Positions 10,125 through 19,117 of a stretch of 20,203 nucleotides of DNA are shown here, piece after piece; the first letter of the stretch is position 1; every line of letters begins with the position of its first letter. Both the position numbers and the translations under genes were made by a program. Below the pieces are notes generated by a model. It worked only from the letters and a program-made list of their open reading frames with translations, searched no databases and was not told where the DNA came from. Source of the stretch: Isoetes engelmannii (taxonomy: Eukaryota > Streptophyta > Lycopodiopsida > Isoetales > Isoetaceae); the NCBI GenBank assembly GCA_011763485.2, contig JAANSK020287157.1, positions 1 through 20,203 of the forward strand. The letters are read 5' to 3'.

Positions 10125-10265
10125 AGTTGCAGCTTCTTTGTGAGTTTTCTATGGAGTGTCGAGGTATAGCTGTCTCTTTGGGGCAGCTTTTCTTCCTCCC
10201 CACTCGATTTGTAACATTATCATTCTTTTGATATATTGGTGATACAGTTCTTCAAAAAAAAAAAA
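10125..10265 (+). other. LINE 3' UTR and A-tail
   Basis: About 130 bases after the ORF2 stop, ending TACAGTTCTTC followed by A12 (10254-10265). This is the transcript end used for retrotransposition. Confidence 0.75.
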
Positions 10266-10269
10266 TTAT

Positions 10270-10740
10270 GTGTTATCTAGAGCAGCATAGGAGTGCATAC
10301 GCCACCAACCAACAATGCACATTTTTAGCATAAGATTTATGGCCCATTATAAAATCTATGGCCCTGATTGAGACTTTTGTACTCATCATTTGACAAAAAT
10401 TGATAGACGACACTACAAAGACATACAATTGTCAAGATTTGGCTTAGAAAAATCGCCGATGTTCATGGATTTTATCTTGCATACATATTGCCCAATTGGT
10501 GGTTTAGTACTTGATGTGTTTGTAGGATCAGCACCCCAATGGTCTTTGTTGCAGCTATGCAAGGAGTTCATTACTATGGCATTGAGCATGATTATGCTCT
10601 TGTACAAGAAGTCATTACGTCATGAATTATGTCAAAAATATCGGAGAAAAAGAAAAGTAATTATGAAGATGAAGATGATGAGTATCTAGATATCCAAGTC
10701 CAAGACATAGAGTCTGATGACTATCCGGAGATTATGTAAT
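10270..10740 (+). pseudogene. Methyltransferase-like gene remnant, 3' piece (motif I side)
   Basis: Continuation of the broken gene on the far side of the LINE. The open frame from 10390 reads FGLEKSPMFMDFILHTYCP and then GGLVLDVFVGS (about 10501-10530). This matches the motif X / motif I arrangement of N4/N6 DNA methylases, where a Lys-Pro- or Lys-Ser-rich turn precedes a strand and a DPFxGSGTT-type SAM-binding loop. A GIEHDYALV-like stretch near 10579-10605 resembles the acidic strand that binds the SAM ribose (family pattern GIExD). An acidic tail (NYEDEDDEYLD near 10660-10690) runs to the gene's end, near 10740. The loop does not show the usual GSGTT, in keeping with decay. No eukaryotic family name is assigned. 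Not a working gene. Confidence 0.55.
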
Positions 10741-10754
10741 GTTCTCTTCTTTTG

Positions 10755-10960
10755 CCCCCCCCCCCTTTTTTTTTTTTTTTGAGAATGACAAACTTTATTC
10801 TTCAATCAAAAAATTATAACAAAATAAACTGCAGAGACAGGAACATAACCCCAGTGGGCAATGTGATCCAACTGAGCACAACCACATGTCTATGCATATG
10901 GTTATGTCATTTTATGCCACTACACGAATTATGTTTCATATCAATTTTCTTATAGACAAC
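10755..10960 (-). mobile_element. Minus-strand retroposed 3' end (LINE/SINE or processed transcript)
   Basis: On the minus strand the sequence reads ...GAATAAAGTTTGTCATTCTC, then A15 (10766-10780), then G11 (10755-10765). A polyadenylation signal (AATAAA) about 20 bases before a pure A-tract is the signature of a reverse-transcribed poly(A) RNA. No protein-coding domain is visible in the short body, and I could not define its 5' end or target-site duplication, so the left limit given is approximate. Confidence 0.5.
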
Positions 10961-11600
10961 TGCTTCTCTTTGTTTTTGGTTTTATTGGTTCTAGTTTTTA
11001 GTCCGGTGTTGCTTTATAATAAACTAAAATTTTGATTTTACAATGGCTTATCCAACTATGCTGAATGTGTGGCTTCTTGCATGGCGTTGCTCCCATATGC
11101 AATATTAAAGAGAAACAACAAAGGCATTGTCTCTCCCAACTCTAAGCTAATTTTCTGACTTCTAGAAGTGCTCTAGAACATTCCTTTGTCATAGACATCT
11201 AGATCATTAGCATAGAAACCCAAGCTCAGGTACTAGTACCTTGTTATTGCTATTGTCAAAAAGCTAAACATTGTCCTAGCTTTTCTTCTTTCCCAATAGA
11301 GTTTTTCTTAGATGCCATACTATCTGCCACTGCCTATTAGCAGAGTATTTAAAATGAGTTCCGCCAGGAGCTACAGCCTGGAGCTGCCCAAGTCACTCCG
11401 TGTGAAGAGTATCAGATTCCCAAATCAGAACTTGACTAGGATCTTAGAGCATGTCCCAAACATCATAAATGCTTTGTTAAACAATACATCACCATGGACT
11501 TTAATGGCTATAGATACTTCTTTGTTAATACTGCCTGTCTTCATTGCATCTGGCGCCCAGAATATTTTAAGTGAACCTTTTAACCAGCACCTCATGTCCT
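10961..11600. other. AT-rich intergenic DNA without recognised gene
   Basis: An open frame of 96 codons (11312-11602) reads through this stretch but shows no motif I recognise and has no coding neighbours. Nothing else stands out. Confidence 0.4.
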
Positions 11601-13380
11601 GAATCTTAAACTCTAGGATATATGAAAGTCTGCTCTCGGAGTCCGAGGCCAGAGTCACAGAGGAGCAAGAGGTACTAGATTAACTTCTTCAACTTCAAGG
11701 CATTGAAGACCCAGTCGACACAATGACGGAGGAAGAGAAAAGATCGCAAAGACGAGATCTAAAAGATGGAAGCAGAAGGGCAGACACTGCTACGAACAAA
11801 ACAACAGTGCAGGGCATCACCAGCCTATCATCAATCTTCATCGAGTGGGCAGAATATTTATGGACCAATGACATCAAGAATCGTCTGGAATACCAAGCAC
11901 TTAGCTACCATGCCCACGAGCTCACAAGTATCTTCTTCAATTTCAACGCGCAGGAAGGCACAAAAATTGAAGGCAAGACCACCCTGATCTTCTAGCCTAG
12001 CAGCTCAATCCGATGTTAAACAATATCAGCAAAAGGAGAAATCAAGCTAGACAACTAGAGAGCAGCCAAAACCGACCATGACGAGCTTCTATCTTGCCTC
12101 AGTAGGAAGACCTTCGTGACTTCATCGGCTTCAAAGGAGCTCACAGGGGAGAAATGAGAGGAGACACATAACAAGGGAAGAATATCTCCAACTTGGAGGC
12201 CTACGTCGATATCAGGGACAAGATCTTTGAGGGAGGAGACCCTGTCCCAACAAAAGTTCCAGACCCAGAAATTAAACATTGGAGAGAAAAAGAAAAGATG
12301 ACTTTGGCCAAACCCAAAAGGACGAAGGAGCCAACGTAGCCAGCAACTACAGATCACTCAAAGGCGACCACGATGAGCTATAGTAAGTGCAATGACAATG
12401 ACCACACTTCCATACAAATGGAAGGCATCTCGTAAGGGAAGAAAGTCCAGGCATTAGGGGTCGCGTCAGAGCTTTGAATGCATGCAAGTCTGCCCAACTT
12501 CATCACCAGGTGATCCTACTCAACTTATCAACGTCAATGCACATCTTCGACCTTGCAAGTGCACACATCATGGAGGGATGCCGAGCAGTCACTGCATTCC
12601 ACAGATGAGTAAGACATTTAAATAAGAGGAATTTCCATTCAAGGGGGAGCACATCAAGGAACACTCCTTGCAAGTTGGGATGAGGAGCTCGAATAAAAAA
12701 TGAAGGTCACTCCAACTATAGTAGCAGCATCTCAATGAACCTCGAAGTCAACCAGAATAAGCAATATGCAGCAAGTAAGAAGAAGCAAGTGAGAGATATA
12801 TATGATGGATGTTAATCTAAAGGAGTAAAAACATTTGAGTAATGTTTGTCTGCTTTTTGGTACCATTTACGGGTACCTTAACCATATGCTTAAGTTAGAA
12901 TCCTTTTAGGAATCTATGAAGAACTTCAAAATTAGACGTTACTTTGGGAGATGAGGGCTTCTCACGTCAAGAAACCCCATCGCTTCGACTGCCAAAGGAT
13001 GAAGTAAAGAAGCAGAGTCATTGCACAAGATCAAGATCCACTGTTCCTATTTAGAATGGACAAAAAGGTACCAAGAAAGAACGACTAGAGATCGAACAAA
13101 GTTTCTACTCCAAATACTTCTTCAGGTTCAAGACTGCGAGTACAACACCGAAACACAAGCCGGTCATGTCAAGATCAGTAGCACCCCAAAAACTAGGTTT
13201 TGTGCAGGGACATCTTCGGGACGCAATTCTAGTTCCTGTTCCAGCACCAACACTTGACATCATGACACGAGTCTAACAATAGGAGGAGGAATGTCCAGAC
13301 ATCTCAAGGAACCTCGACCACGATCTCAGGCCGAAAGACGTGAAGAAATTCTTCAGGACGATGAACATCACCATAATTAA
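11600..13380 (+). other. Degenerate purine-rich coding-like block, unidentified
   Basis: Composition changes at about 11600 to AG- and AC-rich DNA with codon-like texture and continues to about 13380. The best stretch, 11723-11995, encodes 90 residues: a charged start (TEEEKRSQRRDLKDGSRRAD) followed by a more hydrophobic part (IFIEWAEYLW, LEYQALSYHAHEL). Upstream in the same frame a heptad-like segment (LLSESEARVTEEQEVLD) suggests a coiled coil. Similar texture appears in other frames afterwards. This is what a long-dead gene or transposable-element coding region looks like. It could be the gag-like part of an old LTR element, but no protease, integrase or RT motif is seen and I do not assign a family. 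Confidence 0.35.
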
Positions 13381-13767
13381 ATGCGGTCATTATACTTAAA
13401 TATTTATAATTATAAAGGATATAAATTGCTTATTTGTATAGTGATTGTTACTTTTTTTTCTACCCATGTCGGGGAATACCGGAGAAGACATCATTGCGAC
13501 AACTATAGATTCACCTTGTAGTGACGTTTTGTGATGCTAGTGACCATGGAGTAAATTACTACTCCTATATTTTGGTGTAGCCAAGATAAGTTTAGCTAAA
13601 CTAGCCTCAAATCAAAGCCTGAAGTTTCTAACGCTTGGCAATTACATGATTTTGTCATCTTACGTTTGGCTAAAGATCATATTTTTTTTCACCTAGTACT
13701 TTCTATCATTTGGCAATACTTGGAAATTTTGGAAAGGCAAATATTAGCCAAAAATGATTATAATAAA
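13381..13767. other. AT-rich flank of the Helitron
   Basis: No gene is seen. It contains a perfect 12-base palindrome GTTTAGCTAAAC near 13590. The last bases, ...TAATAAA, directly abut the CTAG that ends the Helitron. Confidence 0.45.
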
Positions 13768-13794
13768 CTAGAAAAAGTGCCCAGCGTTGCTGGG
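13768..13794 (-). other. Helitron 3' terminus: hairpin plus CTAG
   Basis: The + strand reads CTAG (13768-13771), GAAAAAGTG-type spacer, CCCAGC (13780-13785), GTT, GCTGGG (13789-13794). The stem is six perfect pairs. On the minus strand the stem precedes CTAG by 8 bases. GC-rich stem and CTAG end are the strand-termination signal of rolling-circle transposition in plant Helitrons. Confidence 0.82.
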
Positions 13795-14112
13795 ATTTTC
13801 AAAAAGTTAATATAAAGATGGTGAATTTAAGTTTGAGAACATTTAAAGTTTAGAAGCTTTGATTGAATTGTAATTTAATGAAGCAGGTATAATAAAACAC
13901 GTACTCTCCTTATGCTATAAAGGGATTAATCAATGTTATGAATCATCATTTTTATCTTCATTTCTTTTTATCTTCATTTCTATTTTTTGTTCTTCTCTTT
14001 TTGAAGCCTAGTACAAATCCCAAATTTTAGATAAGAAAACAATTTGACCTTTCTCGAGGAGTCCTCATGAAAACATGCAATCCAAAGTGAATGGTAACTC
14101 TATTATTAGAAT

Positions 14113-14162
14113 GAGGTAAAACGACAAGGGTAATTAGAAGAGGTAAAACGACAAGGGTAATT
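14113..14162 (+). repeat. 23-base direct repeat, two copies, period 27
   Basis: GAGGTAAAACGACAAGGGTAATT occurs twice (shown here split: GAGGTAAAACG plus ACAAGGGTAATT) at 14113-14135 and 14140-14162, identical. Likely a recent local duplication inside the Helitron. Confidence 0.85.
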
Positions 14163-14271
14163 TATAACTACTTAGTCATATATACATAGACCTAAATAAC
14201 TTCGAAAATTTCCAATAATTGGGATGCAAAGCATTCGCATTTTTATAACATAATGTTAATTCATTGCAGAC

Positions 14272-14479
14272 CTACAACTCTTCTTCTTCTATTGCACTTG
14301 CGTCCTTAGCAACAACATCACTAAAACCTTTAGCAATCTGGAGATGATTTTGGTCCTGGATTTTTAGCATCCAATGGAACATATGTTTCATAGATTACAT
14401 TAGAAGCTACATTTCCATCAACAGCAGCCATAAGCTCCATTCCATCCTCTGTCCATTCATCCAGAATTAGTGACAAAAC
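14272..14479 (-). pseudogene. Captured ARF-GAP (AGD12/ZAC-like) gene fragment
   Basis: Minus strand, from an acceptor-like TTTATAG at about 14486-14480. The frame reads VLSLILDEWTEDGMELM, then DGNVASNVIYETYVP, then KNPGP (to 14351). This follows the C-terminal half of the ARF-GAP domain of plant AGD12-type proteins (VLSVTLDEW, GGNASANSIYEA, SKPGPDAS). ARF-GAPs stimulate GTP hydrolysis by ARF GTPases in vesicle traffic. The zinc-finger half is absent from this exon. After KNPGP the frame changes by one and reads HLQIAKGFSDVVAKDASAI ending EEEEL and a stop at 14272-14274; that part I do not recognise. The missing zinc finger and lack of a C2 domain make it a fragment, presumably copied from a host gene by the Helitron. 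Confidence 0.65.
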
Positions 14480-14603
14480 CTATAAACTAAATAGATGTAA
14501 GAACAGATAGCTAAACAACTCTATGTAGATAACCGATAAGTTCCTCAGTCGTGAAAGCACAGGCAACATTGGTTCACCAAAATGTTAAACATTCAATTAA
14601 TTA

Positions 14604-14701
14604 CCTCCCAGCTCCGGTGATCAAAGTCGTTTCCTACTTAACCTGCCAAAGATTCGGGGGATTGACCTGTCCTCGTGCATCTCCTTAAAGGATAATTGCA
14701 T
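14604..14701 (-). pseudogene. Possible upstream exon of the captured ARF-GAP gene
   Basis: Minus strand, from ATG at 14701: reads LSFKEMHEDRSIPRIFGRLSR with an in-frame TGA shortly after, ending at a donor-like GAG|GTAATT (14605/14604). It lies 124 bases before the ARF-GAP exon, a normal plant intron length. Basic GRLSRKR-type N-termini occur before ARF-GAP domains, but the match is weak and the zinc-finger exon that should lie between is missing. Confidence 0.3.
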
Positions 14702-14724
14702 CCCTTCTTTGCACAATAAAGGTC

Positions 14725-16610
14725 CAAGCTTCTTCCTTTTTATGAAAGACATGCAATTCTATCTTATGCATTGTGAACCGATGAACATGTGAAGAAATTA
14801 TATTCAAAAGATGTTGTAGATTGATCTGCCTTATCTACCTGCTTGAATAAACCAGCATTTCACATGTTTGGTCTTTTTTCTCAACCAACCCCTCTCACAC
14901 ATGACTTGCACAAAGCTTACTATACTTGAAAAGCTTCTATTCTTTTCAAAGAAGTCTCTTTATAGCGGAAGGGTCAGAAAGGCAAATCTCCAACAAAGTA
15001 GATATTTTTTAGGCAGATTCTCAATAAGTTCTTGCAAGCGGCAAGTTTATATAATAGCTATCTGCCTTGGAACTCAAATGTCCATGATCAAATTAAAGAA
15101 TTTAGATGCGAAATTCTTTGCTAGATGGAAATCGGCATCATACCATAATATTTTTTTCTAGCCAAGGTCTAAGAAAGTATCCTAGAAAAGATCATACAAA
15201 TGGGTGTGGATAATTTCAAATAGAAGCATATGGTGAGCAGCAGTTATGTTCTGACTCTGGCAGGAAGCTATGCAAATTATTTAAATTTCTTCATCGCTGC
15301 CCTTCATTGTTACTAATAAAAAGACTCACATTTTGTCTTAATGGCAGCTTGCATCTGTTCTCCATTTCATAATAGGTGCTATTTTTATCCTCATATGAGC
15401 TGCATAGCAATAACTGCAAAAAAAGCATTTTGATCTGCTCATACTCAATCTTTATTTTTCTGATCATTGATGCATATGAATAACTATAAACAAAGCATTT
15501 TGATCGGGCCATACTGTCATACTCGTCTTCCTAATATAAGGCTACAGAGATATAAAATCTTAATCATTGCATCTCGATTCCGGATTGTATAGACTATGCT
15601 TGTGAATCTATAGTTATGAACCAGAATATTCATACATCATGTATTTGGAAGTATAATCATCATTGTCAACGTTCTTGCCAATGTAAAATGTGCATGCTGC
15701 TTTTATTAGGCTGATTTCATATGCAACAAAACAGAGTGGACCAATATTTAGGATATTTATGCAGACCAATATTTAGGCGGAGAAAATCCTGAAAAGACAG
15801 AAGGATCTCAACAATTTACTCTAGAATGTAGAATCTACTTTACAGAGAATTGGAGCAGGGACGTATGTCTAGATGGTATGGCTTCATGAATCAGAGCTTT
15901 CCTTTCTATTATTGACTTATAGCCATGGGAGTGACAACAGAATGCAGATATGCTTTTGCTAGCAGCATAAGCAGGTCTTGCAATGCCATTCATATTTTTT
16001 CGTACATTGCATGAGGAACATAAAACACTTACCTGCTTCCAAATAGTTTTGCTAGGCCTTTGTCCCAGCACTCAAAGCCCTATGAATCCGAATTGTCACG
16101 AATCTGGTTGTTGAAGAATCATAATTTCTGAAAAACTGAGGGAAAAACTACAAGCCGATGATTGGACCGTCTAAAACAAGTGCATATTTCCTTCTTGAGA
16201 ATAATGTCTTTGTCACATCTACATCGTAATCATAATCAAAACTTATTAGAATTTGTTCCATAGGACAATGCCTTGCTTGAAAAATCAATGAGCAAAGCCA
16301 TTCCTTAAATCTTCTACTTCATCCACATAAATTCAAAAAGCAGATATTTACCATCATGTACATTTTAGGCCTCCCCAGACGAATCCTACACACGAAAGGA
16401 AGACAAATAACGAAACATATCAGGAGAAAGGCTGGCTGAAAGAACGTTCAGGGCAAAGTATAATGGACCTGCTGATTTGCATTTGCCCGGCAAGAAAGAA
16501 TAGAGGAAAGGATTTAACCTGCCATAGCCAAATTGAAGCACCACTCCTTCTAACGCTGGTGGGGCACTCCAAGATTAATTAGCTGGCTAAGTATACCCAT
16601 TAATGAGTCG
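14725..16610. other. Helitron interior without recognised gene
   Basis: AT-rich DNA of intron-like texture. On the minus strand a donor-like GCAG|GTAAGT lies near 16037-16031, after a short exon-like stretch (GQRPSKTIWKQ). There is an imperfect direct repeat of about 38 bases (AATAACT..AAA.AAAGCATTTTGATC) at about 15408-15446 and 15478-15517, and a 14-base repeat ACCAATATTTAGG at about 15739 and 15765. These could be introns or flanks of the captured genes; no protein family is seen. Confidence 0.4.
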
Positions 16611-16694
16611 TTCATGTTTTCCTGCATCCAAAAAGTTCCATTGAGTCAAATGCCTGTGGTATCAAATCAAGGACATGAACAAAATTGAAATTCG

Positions 16695-16749
16695 AGTTTA
16701 GTATGTACAAGATGGCTCTGCTATCACCCAAGTTTAGTATGTACAAGAT
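16695..16749 (+). repeat. 19-base direct repeat at the end of PP2C homology
   Basis: AGTTTAGTATGTACAAGAT occurs at 16695-16713 and 16731-16749 (period 36). On the minus strand it makes ILYILN appear on both sides of LGDSRA. Confidence 0.9.
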
Positions 16750-17221
16750 CTGCCCATGCATAAGGACCACTAACACACAAGAACCAACCATTGCTAGGTC
16801 GGGCCCTTCATTCATCTCTTACTCTACCTTAGTCAAGAAGTCTTTCTCGGTTTGTGCAAGAGCCATTTCCAGACCTTTCAAAACACCTTGTTGAAACTCC
16901 TCCCTTTCTGTATCACATTTGTGGAACTATGCTATCTGGACTAATGGTAATGCAAGAAGAACAGGCTACTTGAACATCATAAGCATTGGATTTCAAAGCA
17001 TCAGATTCTTCACAATTCCTTTCCTCTGCCTTGGTGCTTTGCCTCATATGCCATTCTAACCGTCTCAATTGCAAAGTAATGTTTTCATACAATGTTCCAG
17101 CTAGAAAATCTGCTGCATCTCTTCCGTTAAACCCATCATAAATTCCACAAAACAACCACCCATTTTCTTCAGAACAGACTGTCTGGACCCTGTCTTCACC
17201 AGCAGCGCCACCGGCCATTTG
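16714..17221 (-). pseudogene. Captured PP2C phosphatase fragment (POLTERGEIST/PLL-like)
   Basis: Minus strand. The first part (17221-16914) reads AGGAAGEDRVQTVCSEENGW, then LFCGIYDGFNGRDAADFLAG, then TLYENITLQLRRLEW. The EDR and YDGFNG motifs carry the metal-binding Asp of PP2C-type protein phosphatases; YDGFNG in place of DGHGG marks the POL/PLL subfamily, which acts in meristem signalling. The frame changes near 16915 and continues as EEFQQGVLKGLEMALAQTEK and DFLTKVE, has a TAA at 16821-16819, then [19 protein letters not shown] and LGDSRA (ending 16714), the family's second conserved block. After LGDSRA the similarity ends, next to a 19-base duplication. About 170 residues of a domain usually over 300 long are present; the C-terminal metal-site motifs are missing. 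Same orientation as the ARF-GAP piece and the Helitron, consistent with Helitron capture. Confidence 0.8.
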
Positions 17222-17263
17222 AATATCATCTGCATTCAAGATGATATCAATCTTGAATATCAT

Positions 17264-17715
17264 TTAAATATCAATCTGCACTCTTGTGCGGACGGCATTG
17301 ATACCCAAAACTCACATTCAGTTCCTTTTCTGCAGCAGGCTGTGGCTCCATTCTCGGAAGATCCGAAACTGGGTCCGGGCTTTGATACACCTGATGTTTT
17401 GTATGAGATCCTCCATTTGTCATAACAAAATACTGGGTTGCCCCTTAATGCGGTACATCATCTTTTGTTGAAAAATCACAAACAGACCTCTTCTATGCCT
17501 AATAAGTCTGTGCAGCGATATTTTTACCAAAATGGCTCCCGAAATTTGGAAGATCTATTGACCACGGCTTTTCGGTTTTTGGAAGTAGAATAGAGATGCC
17601 CATTGCCCAATCCCAAATTAGTTAAAGCTTCAGCTGCATCAAATGGGTTAAATCGTATTATTAGACCGCAAGAAACGCAAGAAGTCTCATGCATATGCTA
17701 CGAAATAGATAGATG
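17264..17715. other. Helitron interior between PP2C fragment and hairpin nest
   Basis: No gene recognised. Next to the PP2C fragment GATATCAATCTTGAATATCATTTAAATATCAATC (17244-17278) is a small AT-rich self-similar stretch. Short open frames on the + strand are the antisense of possible captured upstream sequence. Confidence 0.4.
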
Positions 17716-17788
17716 AAGGGGATAAACACCCCTGCTCGCCCATTACCCCAGATAAACAGGCTCGCCCAGACCCCTTTAACCGGGCAGG
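17716..17788 (+). repeat. Hairpin-family copy, internally deleted
   Basis: AAGGGGATAAACACCCCTGC and GCCCATTACC as in the left arm of the hairpin at 19254, then directly AGACCCCTTTAACCGGGCAGG, the outer end of a right arm. The middle and most of the right arm are missing. Confidence 0.65.
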
Positions 17789-17811
17789 CAAAGAGTCCTC
17801 ATCCATAGCTG

Positions 17812-17945
17812 GATTATCACAGGTTCGGCATGCTGTAGATTGTTTATCAGAGGTTCGGATGCTGCTTTATCAGAGGTTTGGGATGCTGCTGCTCGGTTAT
17901 CAGAGGTTCGGAAGGCTGCTGATTGTTTATCAGCGGTTGGGGGGC
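17812..17945 (+). repeat. Short tandem array, about five TTATCA(C/G)AGGTTCGG units
   Basis: Units of 22-32 bases: TTATCACAGGTTCGG, TTATCAGAGGTTCGG, TTATCAGAGGTTTGG, TTATCAGAGGTTCGG and TTATCAGCGGTTGGG, each followed by a GCTG-containing spacer. Reversed copies lie at 19118-19227. Confidence 0.85.
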
Positions 17946-18248
17946 TGAATGATGTAATGGGGCACTCCCGCCTTCTGGCAGTCGAAGCTGAATCCCAGAA
18001 TCAGGGACCATTTGTGATTCCCCATCGTCAGCACAAAGTTGATTCCGCAGTTCTGCTCCTTGGCGATTTGGCTTGCTGTGGGAGTTACCAAAAATCCACA
18101 TATTATGCTATGGCTATGGCACCGGAGCTGCAAAACATCCTTATTCTTTTAAGATGAAACTTTATTTTGATGGAGCTGTAATATGATCTTCAAAATCGAT
18201 ATACGGGCTTATGGATATGATTCTTTACTCAAAAGGAATGCAAATTAC

Positions 18249-18327
18249 TGCTTAAGAGGGAATGGAGCTTGTGATATAATCCCTCTGGCTTGCTTAAGAG
18301 GGAACGGAGCTTGTGATATAATCCCTC
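18249..18327 (+). repeat. 37-base tandem duplication, period 42
   Basis: TGCTTAAGAGGGAA(T/C)GGAG followed by CTTGTGATATAATCCCTC, at 18249-18285 and 18291-18327, with one difference. Each unit can itself pair GAGGGA with TCCCTC. Confidence 0.9.
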
Positions 18328-18445
18328 AAATTTTTACAGAAAAATGCTTGCAGATGATAAGCAAGACGCTGAGATTGTACTAATAACCTGCTTATCCTGA
18401 CTGAGCTCATTAATGCGAGCGGAATCAGAGGGCTATGGCGATTAG

Positions 18446-18471
18446 GTTACAGCAGCGTCACCGGCTGTAAC
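18446..18471. repeat. Hairpin, 8-bp perfect stem
   Basis: GTTACAGC (18446-18453) and GCTGTAAC (18464-18471) with a 10-base loop. Weaker pairing extends outward (TCATTAATGC near 18410 with TGCATTACT near 18497). Confidence 0.8.
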
Positions 18472-18625
18472 AGGTTAACTTCTGAACATACGACTTCTGC
18501 ATTACTCCGGTTAAGAATGTATGCCAGATGGCATGATATAAGTGGCCAATAATGTGGAATCAACGACCCCCTTGTGCTGACGTACACGGCTACCTCGCGC
18601 AAGAATTTTGTTGCCTATTATGCTC

Positions 18626-18767
18626 TATCACAGGGCATGGATCAACGGCCAGGAATGGCTCGATCCAGAAGCCTACCGGTTAAAGATAGATATTGCATCG
18701 CATGTATCTATAACCGGCAGGAATTGTGATCCAGTCCATCTCCACCGTTGATCCCAACCCTGTGACA
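18626..18767. repeat. Long compound hairpin
   Basis: Outer arms TATCACAGGGCATGGATCAA (18626-18645) and TTGATCCCAACCCTGTGACA (18748-18767) pair well; GATCCAG/GATCC blocks continue inward; the inner stem is CCGGTTAAAGATAG (18676-18689) with GTATCTATAACCGG (18704-18717). Confidence 0.85.
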
Positions 18768-18887
18768 GGACAGAACGAGCTCCAACCTAATCTTGAATTC
18801 CTGGATTTGCTTCGGTTTTAGCTTCGGATGCTAATAATCTTGGTGTGGGCATGATAATCCTGCTGTGGGTGCCAATAATCCTGCTCA

Positions 18888-19011
18888 CCGGTTAAAGGGG
18901 TCAATCACCCCTACTCTGCTGTTACAACCCGTAAATGGGCTCGCCCCTCTGGGCTCGCCCATTTACTGGCTGTAACAGCCTCGCATGGGTGATTAACCCC
19001 TTCTTGACCGG
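18888..19011. repeat. Long compound hairpin
   Basis: Outer arms CCGGTTAAAGGGGTCAATCA (18888-18907, continuing CCC) and GGGTGATTAACCCC..GACCGG (18987-19011). Inner arms GCTGTTACA..CCGTAAATGGGC (18918-18940) with GCCCATTTACTGGCTGTAAC (18957-18976) close over a GGGC/GCCC core. Confidence 0.88.
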
Positions 19012-19117
19012 CAGGTTTAGTTCATCCTACCATCCCGAGCGTCCATTCCAGCCTCGTGATAGAGCAGAATCAGCTGAAGCAGCGCAGCAATCAGAGGTAT
19101 TTTGGCTTGAATGATCT

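Larger units (their letters stand above)
7333..10265 (+). mobile_element. 5'-truncated L1-type LINE retrotransposon
   Basis: A GC-richer block of about 2.9 kb in AT-rich surroundings, ending in A12 (10254-10265). It encodes, in several frames, the endonuclease-RT linker, the reverse transcriptase domain, the thumb and connection region, and the zinc-binding zf-RVT domain typical of plant L1-clade ORF2. ORF1 and the endonuclease are missing, consistent with 5' truncation during target-primed reverse transcription. A 6-base AATTAT flank at each side marks the insertion, which lies inside the methyltransferase-like gene. Several frameshifts and stops mean it can no longer act. Confidence 0.92.

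Noticed and set aside
13586-13602. GTTTAGCTAAAC palindrome as a regulatory site or MITE end
   Set aside because: A single 12-base palindrome in AT-rich DNA with no partner or repeated context.
17812-17945. CRISPR-like array
   Set aside because: Units are too variable, spacers too short and irregular, and the setting is a plant nuclear transposon.
17840-18157. A 105-codon open frame on the + strand in the Helitron
   Set aside because: It runs across the tandem array, so its N-terminal half (repeated SEV..AA) is just the repeat translated, and the rest matches nothing I know.
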